A stretch of DNA of 64,000 bases, taken from positions 248,001 to 312,000 of the forward strand of contig CAVSKL010000003.1 of the NCBI GenBank assembly GCA_963728475.1, given 5' to 3'. A program made the position numbers and the translations under genes. Below, piece by piece: positions 26,460-33,473 of this stretch (positions are counted from its first letter, which is position 1; each line of letters starts with the position of its first letter). The notes under the pieces were generated by a model, which did not search any database, was not told the DNA's origin, and saw nothing but the letters and a program-made list of their open reading frames with translations. Origin of the DNA: CAVSKL01 sp963728475 [NCBI: Candidatus Eiseniibacteriota bacterium]. Its GTDB lineage: Bacteria; Eisenbacteria; RBG-16-71-46; JABDJR01.

Positions 26460-27047
26460 GCCCCCGCACGATGGCGGCGACCAAGACCGTCCGCTGTGCG
26501 ATCTACACGCGCAAGTCCACCAACGAGGGGTTGGACAACGGCTTCAGCTCGCTGGACGCGCAGCGCGAGGCGGCCGAGGCGTTCATCCAGAGCCAGCGGG
26601 GGGATGGCTGGACGTGTCTGCCCACGCGCTACGACGACGGCGGCTTCTCCGGGGGCACGATGCACCGCCCCGCCCTGCGGCGTCTCTTGGCGGACGTCGA
26701 GGCCGGCAACGTCGACGCCGTGGTCGTCTACAAGGTCGATCGCCTCAGCCGCTCGCTCCTGGACTTTGCGCGGATCATGGAGGTCCTGGACCACCACGGC
26801 GCCGCCTTCGTCTCGATCACGCAGCAGTTCGCGACCAACACCTCAATCGGGCGGCTGACCCTGAACATGCTGCTCAGCTTCGCCCGGTGCCCTCGACGCC
26901 CGATGGGAGACGCTTCCACCTCCGGAGCGCGCCCGGATCGCCCGGCGTCTGATCGAGCGGGTGGCCTATGATGGCGAGAAGGAGACGGTGGCGATCACGT
27001 TCAAGCCGGAAGGAATCAACGCGCTAACCCAGGAGGGCGGGTTATGA
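26456..27047 (+). pseudogene. large serine recombinase with internal deletion
   Basis: Residues 1 to about 143 are a serine-recombinase catalytic domain: [20 protein letters not shown] (nucleophile Ser in RKST), [36 protein letters not shown] and [20 protein letters not shown], up to LNMLLSFA. Then, near 26886, the sequence jumps in another frame to [20 protein letters not shown] and [20 protein letters not shown], the extreme C-terminus of such recombinases, ending at TGA 27045-27047. The recombinase DNA-binding domain and zinc ribbon (normally several hundred residues) are gone. In the catalytic frame translation goes on to about 26971 with nonsense residues. The module can no longer move itself. 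Confidence 0.88.
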
Positions 27048-27482
27048 GCCCCGGGAGGTCGGCCGCGCCGCCCGGCCCCACGGTGGAGTTCAAGGTGCGC
27101 TTTCGGCGCGGCATGAAGGGAAGCCGGCGTTTGCGCCCGGGCAGAGGCAGGGTGGCAGAACTCGGCGAGCCGGGCCGTGTGCCCCGGATCTCACGGCTCT
27201 TGGCGCTCGCGATCCACTTCGAGGGCTTGGTCCACCGGGACGAAGTCCGGAACCACGCCGATTTGGCCCGCCTCGGAGGCGTGACTCCGGCGCGCATCTC
27301 CCAGATTATGGACCTGCTCAATCTGGCGCCCGCGATCCAGGAGGAGATCCTCTTCCTGCCCCGGACGGCCGGGGGTCGAGATCGCCATAACCGAGCGGCA
27401 GCTCCGACCGATCGCGACCGTCCCGGGCTGGCAGGAGCAGCGGGCCTTATGGCGGAACTTGAGGGTTGGGCCCAAGGGCTGA
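27044..27482 (+). pseudogene. HTH protein downstream of the recombinase, frameshifted in a G-run
   Basis: The ATG overlaps the recombinase stop. The product has a basic start (VEFKVRFRRGMKGSRRLRPG) and an HTH region, ISRLLALAIHFEGLVHRDEV, then HADLARLGGVTPARISQIMD and LLNLAPAIQEEILFLP. In the run of five G near 27367-27371 the frame slips: removal of one G gives TAGVEIAITERQLRPIATVP, GWQEQRALWRNLRVGPKG and a stop at 27480-27482, a natural ending. As read, it runs out of frame to 27523. This may be a real frameshift or a homopolymer sequencing error. It is paralogous to the decayed gene at 16926-17480. Confidence 0.75.
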
Positions 27483-27546
27483 GGAGGATCTGCGGGCTCG
27501 TCGGAAGGGTCGCCCTGATCTGATGATTATATTTGTGATGCTGATT

Positions 27547-27638
27547 GTGCCCTCAGGGGGCACGAACGAACTCAACAGAGCAATTTCTTGGCTTGACCGA
27601 GGCCTATCGTAGGCCTAGAATGTGCCCCAGAAAGGCAC
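27547..27638 (+). promoter_or_regulatory. abiE promoter with three inverted-repeat operator candidates
   Basis: TTGACC (27593-27598), a 17-base spacer and TAGAAT (27616-27621) form a good sigma-70-type promoter. Three inverted repeats surround it: GTGCCC-5-GGGCAC at 27547-27563, AGGCCTA-TCG-TAGGCCT inside the spacer (27600-27616), and GTGCC-7-GGCAC at 27622-27638 just after the -10 box. The first and third share the half-site GTGCCC and a trailing CACGAA. AbiEi antitoxins are known to repress their own operon by binding inverted repeats in the promoter, so these are strong operator candidates. Confidence 0.7.
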
Positions 27639-27641
27639 GAA

Positions 27642-28475
27642 ATGCGGACAAACAGTATATCTCTCAAGACCTTGGGCCCCCAAGGGGCCAAGCTGGTGAC
27701 GACGCTCCACGAACGGAACCGTGTCGTCTTCCGCCTCGAGGATGTCCGGGACATCACGGGGCTCTCCGAAACCTCCGCCAGGAGCTTCATCCGCAAGCTC
27801 GTGGACCGGGGAGTGGCGACCCGGCTCAAGCCCGGTCTCTATGTCCTGGTCCCCTTTGAGCTGGGGAGGGAGCGGCAGTACCCAGGGAACCCGCTCGTCG
27901 TCGCCCGGGAGATCATACGCGGCGAGGAGTACTACCTCTCCCATGCCACCGCCATGGAGATCCACGGGATGACGACCCAGCCCCAGCTGGTCGTCACGGT
28001 CAGCAGCCCCAAGCCGCGGCGGCCCGTGACCGCGCTGGGCGTCGAGTTCCGGTTCGTCCGCTGCCGGCGCGAGCATCTCTTCGGTCTCACCGAACACTGG
28101 GTAACCAAGCAGGAGAAGGTGCGCGTGAGCGACCTGGAACGGACGATCATCGACGGGCTCAAGCAGCCCCAGCACTGCGGCGGTCTGACCGAGGTCGCCA
28201 AGGGCCTCTGGATGCGTCGCCGGGATGTGAACCCGGAGCGACTCGTTCAGTACGCCGAGCGGATCGGCGTCGGAGCCGTCGTACGCCGACTCGGGTTCTT
28301 GCTGGAGACCTACGAGCTGGCCGCGGCGCCGATCCTGGAGCGCCTCCGTGCCGGACTGACGGCGACCTACGTCCGCCTGGACCCCGTGCTCCCGGCCGAG
28401 GGGAGGCGCCTGCGCCGCTGGCGCCTTCAGCTCAACATCGCCCCTGAAGAACTCCGGGCCGTCGTGGGGACCTGA
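27642..28475 (+). CDS. abiEi: AbiEi-type antitoxin, type IV toxin-antitoxin system
   Basis: The 277-residue protein has an N-terminal winged-helix domain (about residues 12-75: TLHERNRVVFRLEDVRDITG, SETSARSFIRKLVDRGVATR, LKPGLYVLVP) followed by the AbiEi core (YLSHATAMEIHGMTTQPQLV, RVSDLERTIIDGLKQPQHCG). These are the standard features of the AbiEi transcriptional-repressor antitoxin. It represses the operon through the winged helix and opposes the nucleotidyltransferase toxin, in type IV systems without direct binding. The toxin gene follows after three bases. Length is normal for the long AbiEi group. Confidence 0.9.
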   Translation: MRTNSISLKTLGPQGAKLVTTLHERNRVVFRLEDVRDITGLSETSARSFIRKLVDRGVATRLKPGLYVLVPFELGRERQYPGNPLVVAREIIRGEEYYLSHATAMEIHGMTTQPQLVVTVSSPKPRRPVTALGVEFRFVRCRREHLFGLTEHWVTKQEKVRVSDLERTIIDGLKQPQHCGGLTEVAKGLWMRRRDVNPERLVQYAERIGVGAVVRRLGFLLETYELAAAPILERLRAGLTATYVRLDPVLPAEGRRLRRWRLQLNIAPEELRAVVGT

Positions 28476-28478
28476 CCG

Positions 28479-29318
28479 GTGATTCCGCAGCGCGACCTCT
28501 CATTGCTTTCCAACCGCCTCGCCGAGCGGGGAGGCCGGCGCATCCCGGAGACCGTCCTGGAGCGCGACTATGTTCTCTCGTGGCTCCTGGTCGGATTGTC
28601 CCGCAGCCCGCTCCGGGACCGCCTCGCGTTCAAGGGCGGGACCGCGCTCAAGAAGTGCTACTTCGCGGATTACCGGTTCTCCGAAGTCTTGGATTTCACG
28701 TTGATCGAGGAGACGCCGTGGGAGGAGATCGAACGGCACCTCGCCGGAGCCTTCGACGAGACGCGAAAGGTCTCCGGCGTGGAGATCCGCCTCGACCACC
28801 TGGACCGTCATTCTCACGAAAACAGCCACACATTCTACTTGGCCTACGATGGGCCTCTTCCCCGGGCGCGCGGAAAGTCCGTCAAGACCGACATCACGAT
28901 CCGCGAGCGCATCGTCCTGGGCCTGGAGGACCGCCCGATTCTGCGCGGGTACGAGGAGTACCGCGATCTTCCCGAGGAGGCCCGGATCCAGGCCTACTCC
29001 CTGAACGAGGTCGCGGTCGAGAAGACCGTCGCGCTCCTGGACCGGGCCCGCAACGAACCACGAGACCTCTACGATCTGTGGTTCCTCACGTCCGGCGGCC
29101 ACGTGGATCTCGCCGACCTGATGGACCCCATGGCACGGAAGCTGGAGTTCCGGGGGTTGACGCTGGCGGAGGTGGGCGACGAGTTCGCCGGCAAGGAGGC
29201 GCGCTACAAGAAGCTCTGGCAGATCCGCCTCGCCGCGCAGATGGCCGAGCTTCCCGAGTACGGCGCGGTCTACCGCGAGGTCCGGCGCGCACTTCGGCAG
29301 GCAGGGATCAGCGGATAG
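28479..29318 (+). CDS. abiEii: AbiEii-type nucleotidyltransferase toxin with altered catalytic motif
   Basis: The 279-residue protein (GTG start) has the AbiEii fold markers: LERDYVLSWLLVGL, FKGGTALKKCYF (nucleotide-binding GG[T/S]), RFSEVLDFTL, KTDITIRERI with the third Asp, and DLYDLWFLTSGG. In active homologues the central motif is RFSE-D-L-D with two metal-binding Asp residues. Here the first is Val 70 (codon GTC at 28686-28688; GAC to GTC is one base), so catalysis is probably lost or strongly reduced. The family blocks growth and phage replication by transferring nucleotides to tRNA or other targets. The frame is otherwise intact. Confidence 0.9.
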   Translation: MIPQRDLSLLSNRLAERGGRRIPETVLERDYVLSWLLVGLSRSPLRDRLAFKGGTALKKCYFADYRFSEVLDFTLIEETPWEEIERHLAGAFDETRKVSGVEIRLDHLDRHSHENSHTFYLAYDGPLPRARGKSVKTDITIRERIVLGLEDRPILRGYEEYRDLPEEARIQAYSLNEVAVEKTVALLDRARNEPRDLYDLWFLTSGGHVDLADLMDPMARKLEFRGLTLAEVGDEFAGKEARYKKLWQIRLAAQMAELPEYGAVYREVRRALRQAGISG

Positions 29319-29342
29319 CCGCTGCGCCAGGCTGTAAACGGG

Positions 29343-29379
29343 TATGCACAAGGGGACTTCAGGTGTCCCCTTGTACATA
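29343..29379. terminator. long hairpin after the abiE operon
   Basis: ACAAGGGGAC (29348-29357) and GTCCCCTTGT (29365-29374) form a perfect 10-bp stem with a 7-base loop. After one mismatch TATG and CATA pair as well, for 14 pairs in total. It lies 25 bases past the abiEii stop. No T-run follows (ACATATCG), so it may be a factor-assisted terminator or a 3' stabilising structure. The stretch 29380-29541 holds nothing I recognise. Confidence 0.6.
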
Positions 29380-29541
29380 TCGACCTCCGGAACCGAGTTC
29401 GGCGCGCCGTCTGGAACCCGCCTCCCCGGATCGATCCCTCACCGGAACACGTCGGCGGAGGGCGTGGTCGGCTCAGCCCATCAGTCCCCGTTCTGTCCCC
29501 TTATCGGGCCTCCGGCGAGCTGGGTCCCGCCATCTCCGACC

Positions 29542-30270
29542 CCGGGCCGCTGCCGGGCGAGCTGCTCCGGGTGCCGGGGTTCGTGTCCGAGGTGATGGAC
29601 TACTGCCTGGAGACGGCGCCCTACCCGAACGTCGCGATGGCGTTCGCCGGCGCGCTCGCGCTCCAGGCCACGCTCGCCGGGCGCAAGGTCCGCGACCCTG
29701 GCGACAACCGCACGAACATCTACCTCCTCGGCCTCGCTCACTCGTCGGCCGGGGAGGACCGGCCCCGGAAGATCAACGCCGAGATCCTGCACACCATCGG
29801 CCTGTCAGGCCAGATCGGCGGGCGGTTCGCCTCGGGCGAGGGCATCCAGGACGCCCTTCTCACCGAGCCCGGCATGGTGTTCCAGACCGACGAGATCGAC
29901 GGGATGCTGCAGTCGATCAACAAAACGCGCGACGCCCGGTACGAGAGCATCATGGGGACGCTGCTCACGATGTACTCGTCGGCCAACTCGATCTTCCCCA
30001 TGCGGCGCAAGGCCGGCAAGGAGGCAGCCGGGACGATCGACCAACCCTGCCTCGTGGTCTTCGGCACCGCGATCCCGAGCCACTACTACGAGGCGCTCTC
30101 GGAGCGGATGCTCACCAACGGGTTCTTCGCCCGCATGATCGTCCTGGAGTGCGGCACCCGGTCGGCCGGGCGGGAGCCGTGCCTGCTACCGCTTCCCGGG
30201 TGCGTGCTGGAGACAGCCCGGTGGTGGGCCGACTTCCGGGCCGGCACCGGGAACCTGCGCGCGCCGAAGA
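29542..30270 (+). pseudogene. DUF3987-type phage/plasmid replication protein fragment
   Basis: The segment reads GELLRVPGFVSEVMDYCLET, APYPNVAMAFAGALALQATL, GRKVRDPGDNRTNIYLLGLA and so on to LTNGFFARMIVLECGTRSAG and WWADFRAG. It is a central part of the DUF3987 family, helicase/primase-associated proteins of mobile elements. There is no start codon with family-like N-terminus, and the usual P-loop stretch (where AHSSAGEDRPRK stands in place of a canonical G-x-G-K) is degenerate. Near 30270 homology ends and the sequence changes to the promoter region of the next operon without a stop. It is a relic of the replication module of an integrated element. Confidence 0.7.
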
Positions 30271-30401
30271 TTCTCTGTTTTCTTGGGCCGTCGCGACTCG
30301 GCGGACTTGCCCAAGATGTCTCGGCTTCCGCGCGTCCCCGTCGGCGAGCTATCATCTCCCAGACCAGATGTGAGCGCTTCAACGACCGCGAGGCAAGAAA
30401 C

Positions 30402-31625
30402 ATGGTGAAACCCGAGGGCCACAGGTGGGTGTTCAGGTCCCGCTTCCGGCGGCACGCATTCGGCTGGAAGTCTCAGCCTGCGGTCAAGCGCGTCAAGGAG
30501 GCGGTTTCCGAGATCAAGAAGGTCGCGCGCAGGGACAGGGTTCTCGCGGCGGAAGGAGCAGTTCAGTTCCTGGAAAGGCTCTCCCCTGCGCTCGAGCGCG
30601 TCGATAGCTCCTCCGGTGCCATCGGTACGGCCGTCAACAACGCGATCGAAGCGCTCGTCCCCGTCATCGCCGGGGCTCCTGCGGATTCGCAAACCCGCGA
30701 AGCATGGCTGGAAAGGCTCTGGAACGCCTACCGGGAGGACGACATCCCATACCTCGAGTCCCTGGGCGACTACTGGGGTGAACTCTGCGCCTCCCCGGAT
30801 GTCGCGTCGCGCTGGGGCGACAGGCTCATCGGCATCTGCAGAATGGCCTGGAGCCCGGATCCCGGCCTTCGTGGTTTCTTCAGCGGCACGACGAACTGCC
30901 TGAGCGCGTTGCTCGCCGCCGGGCGTCACCAGGAACTCCTCGACCTGCTCGAGATGGCGCCCTACGACATGTGGCATTACCGGCAGTACGGAGTGAGGGC
31001 CCTCGCAGCGATGCGGAGGCAGAAGGAGGCGGTCCGCTATGCGGAGGAGGGCGGTGGCCTGAACGACAGTCCCGTGGCCATCGCCAGGGTCTGCGAGGAG
31101 ATCCTGCTGACCTCGGGGCGTGTCGAGGAGGCCTACCGGCGGTACGGCCTCGCGTCCAACCGGGCCGGGACCTACCTGGCCTGGTTCCGGGCCATCCGGC
31201 GGAAATACCCGCACAAGACTCCCGAGGAAGTCCTGGACGACCTGATCGAGTTCACTCCCGGCGAGGAGGGCAAGTGGTTTGCGGCGGCGAAGGACGCGCA
31301 GCTCTTCGACGTGGCGATCCAGCTGGCCAATCGAACCCCGACCTCCCCTCTGACCCTGACCAGGGCCGCCCGCGACTTCTCGGATGAGAATCCAGCCTTC
31401 GCTCTGGAGGCCGGAATGGCCGCTCTTCGCTGGCTCGTCGGGGGCTACGGCTACGAGGTCACCGGTCTCGAAGTTTCGAACGCCTACGCGTTCACCATGA
31501 AGGCCGCGGAGACCGCGGGTCGGGCGGAGGATACCCAACGACGCATCCGTGCTCTCGTGGCCGCGCAGCCCTCGGGCGCGTCCTTCGCGGCCGGGATTCT
31601 CGCTTCCGAGCTGGGGTCCGCCTGA
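30402..31625 (+). CDS. helical-repeat protein A of the SNF2/SWIM cassette
   Basis: The 407-residue protein begins MVKPEGHRWVFRSRFRRHAF, with GAGG about 9 bases before the ATG; the frame continues upstream into the DUF3987 relic but this ATG is the natural start. The first 75 residues are basic and contain VKEAVSEIKKVARRDRVLAA and DSSSGAIGTAVNNAIEALVP. The rest is an alpha-solenoid, TPR-like (pairs of helices such as WLERLWNAYREDDIPYLESL, NCLSALLAAGRHQELLDLLE, VEEAYRRYGLASNRAGTYLA). No enzymatic motif is seen. The next gene overlaps it (stop TGA inside ATGA), and this is the first gene of the cassette. I recall close relatives next to SWIM/SNF2 genes, but no assigned function. Confidence 0.75.
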   Translation: MVKPEGHRWVFRSRFRRHAFGWKSQPAVKRVKEAVSEIKKVARRDRVLAAEGAVQFLERLSPALERVDSSSGAIGTAVNNAIEALVPVIAGAPADSQTREAWLERLWNAYREDDIPYLESLGDYWGELCASPDVASRWGDRLIGICRMAWSPDPGLRGFFSGTTNCLSALLAAGRHQELLDLLEMAPYDMWHYRQYGVRALAAMRRQKEAVRYAEEGGGLNDSPVAIARVCEEILLTSGRVEEAYRRYGLASNRAGTYLAWFRAIRRKYPHKTPEEVLDDLIEFTPGEEGKWFAAAKDAQLFDVAIQLANRTPTSPLTLTRAARDFSDENPAFALEAGMAALRWLVGGYGYEVTGLEVSNAYAFTMKAAETAGRAEDTQRRIRALVAAQPSGASFAAGILASELGSA

Positions 31626-33220
31626 TGAGACGAAGACACCTGCCTGCCGCCGAGCCCGACCCGTCCGCCATCGACGGAGCGCTCTCGGCCATGAACGCAG
31701 ACCAGCTGCGGGAGCTGGTTCGGGATATCCTGCCCTGGCTGGACAATCCGACCCACGGCCGCGTGGTCAACCGGCTCATCGACCGGGCGGCTCGCGGTGA
31801 GCCGGGCTGGGCGCCTCCACGGCCATCGAAGAGCAATGTCGCCGGGATCGTTTCCTTCGCCGAGGCCGCAAGGCACGTCGGATCGGCCGATCCCTCGGAC
31901 GTCGACGGCTACCTGCGCCAGGGGTCCAGCGCGTTCCTCAGTAAGGACTACGCCGCCGCCTATTCGATATTCCGCGCGCTCCTGATCCCCATCGGTGACT
32001 GCGAGATCGATCTCGGGCAGCACGAACTGGTCGACGAGGTGCTCGGCGCCGAGGTCGCCGACTGCGCCGCCCAGTACGTCGTATCCATGTACATGACCGC
32101 CGTCCCCGACCGGCGTCCCGAGGCCGTGCGCAAGGCATTGAGCGAGGTTCGCGGCATCGGATACCTCTGGGAGCCTCTACGTGAGATGGAAAGGGTCGCC
32201 GTCGAACCGCTGCCGCAGTTTGATGACTTCCTTCCGCGGTGGCGGGCGGCGGTCGAAGACGAAGCCGTCCGCCCGCGTCGCCGCGACTGGGACACCGACG
32301 AGAATCGGTGGCTCCGGGAAGTCGTTCGACGGATCGAGGGAGCGGAGGGACTTGGGAGGGTCGCGCGTTTGACGCGGCGCGCCGAGGACCTGCGGGCCTG
32401 GTGCGGTGTGCTGCTCGAAACCGGGGACTGGAAAGCCGCTCTTTCGGCCTATGAGGAAGCCGCGGAGATCGTCACGGAAAAGGCGTTCTGGCGCGGTGAG
32501 TTCCTTGATGGGGCCGCGCTGACTGCGCAGGAGCTGGGGCGGAAAGACTTGCCCGCCCGGCTGGAACGCGCGTGGCGGGAAGCCCCCAGCATGTTGCGCC
32601 TGAGGCGCTGGATGGGATCGGCGGAAAGCCGAGCTGCGGTCAGGAAGCGGGCAGGCGAGGCGCTGGAGGCTTGCCCGACGAAGGCCCACCGCCAGCGGGC
32701 CTTTCTCCATGTCCTCGTCGGTGACTTGAACGAGGCGGCGAAACTTCTCTCGGACGCCCCGGGCTTGGGCTGGTCGGACAGCGAGCATCCAGGACATCTG
32801 CTTTTCCCGGTGTTCTCCGGCATCCTGCGTGACGACGGCCCCGGGCCAGGGTCGGATCCCGGGCCCCACACCGACCGTTGGACGAAGTTCGAAGAGCGTG
32901 AGTGGACGATCTCCGAGCGCGAGGGACCCCACCTCGAAACACCCGGAATCGACGACGTCTGCAAGATGGCCGGTGTCGGTGGTGGAGTAACGGAAGAGGC
33001 CCGAAGTGCCATGCTCCAGGCCATGCGGAAGGTTGCGGAGAATCGCCTGGCCGGGGTCGTCAGTTGCAAGCGACGCCGGCACTACGGCCATGCGGCGCTG
33101 CTCGTAGGGACGTGTGCGGCACTCGATCCGGCTCCTGACGCCGCCGACTGGGTGGCCAAGATCCGTGCCGAGTACCGCCGCTACCCGGCCTTGCAGCGTG
33201 AACTCGACGAGGCACTGTAA
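31625..33220 (+). CDS. helical-repeat protein B of the SNF2/SWIM cassette (DUF6880-like)
   Basis: The 531-residue protein is predicted almost wholly helical, with a start like many SWIM-linked proteins: LSAMNADQLRELVRDILPWL, DNPTHGRVVNRLIDRAARGE. Later helices include YAAAYSIFRALLIPIGDCEI (which suggests a DUF6880-type C-terminal repeat unit), LRAWCGVLLETGDWKAALSA and HRQRAFLHVLVGDLNEAAKL. The C-terminus has CKRRRHYGHAALLVGTCAAL, a motif common at the end of SWIM-associated solenoids. No catalytic motif is visible. It overlaps gene A by one base and probably forms a complex with it or with the SWIM protein. Confidence 0.7.
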   Translation: MRRRHLPAAEPDPSAIDGALSAMNADQLRELVRDILPWLDNPTHGRVVNRLIDRAARGEPGWAPPRPSKSNVAGIVSFAEAARHVGSADPSDVDGYLRQGSSAFLSKDYAAAYSIFRALLIPIGDCEIDLGQHELVDEVLGAEVADCAAQYVVSMYMTAVPDRRPEAVRKALSEVRGIGYLWEPLREMERVAVEPLPQFDDFLPRWRAAVEDEAVRPRRRDWDTDENRWLREVVRRIEGAEGLGRVARLTRRAEDLRAWCGVLLETGDWKAALSAYEEAAEIVTEKAFWRGEFLDGAALTAQELGRKDLPARLERAWREAPSMLRLRRWMGSAESRAAVRKRAGEALEACPTKAHRQRAFLHVLVGDLNEAAKLLSDAPGLGWSDSEHPGHLLFPVFSGILRDDGPGPGSDPGPHTDRWTKFEEREWTISEREGPHLETPGIDDVCKMAGVGGGVTEEARSAMLQAMRKVAENRLAGVVSCKRRRHYGHAALLVGTCAALDPAPDAADWVAKIRAEYRRYPALQRELDEAL

Positions 33221-33361
33221 ACTGAACCCGGCCTCTCTCTGATCCTGTACAACACCGCGGCGGAGCTGCCGACCACGGGATAGACCGGCGGCCCGCCGCG
33301 GGTGAAGTCGAAACCGCTCGATCCCGGGCCTTCCCGCGCCTTGAAGTGCTTGTTGAAATGC

Positions 33362-33391
33362 TTGGCGTGGAGAACCCACTTCGGCTATCAT
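33362..33391 (+). promoter_or_regulatory. candidate internal promoter before the SNF2 gene
   Basis: TTGGCG (33362-33367), an 18-base spacer and TATCAT (33386-33391) lie in the 253-base gap before the helicase gene. A TATCAT with similar context (GC-TATCATC) occurs at about 30350 ahead of gene A, so both halves of the cassette may have related promoters. No other feature was seen in 33221-33361. Confidence 0.4.
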
Positions 33392-33473
33392 CGGGCCCTC
33401 TGAACGCTTGGGCTCCAGCGGAGCGTTGCCACCACCTCTTGGAAACCGACCCGGGCGGAGATGTGAAGTTGCG

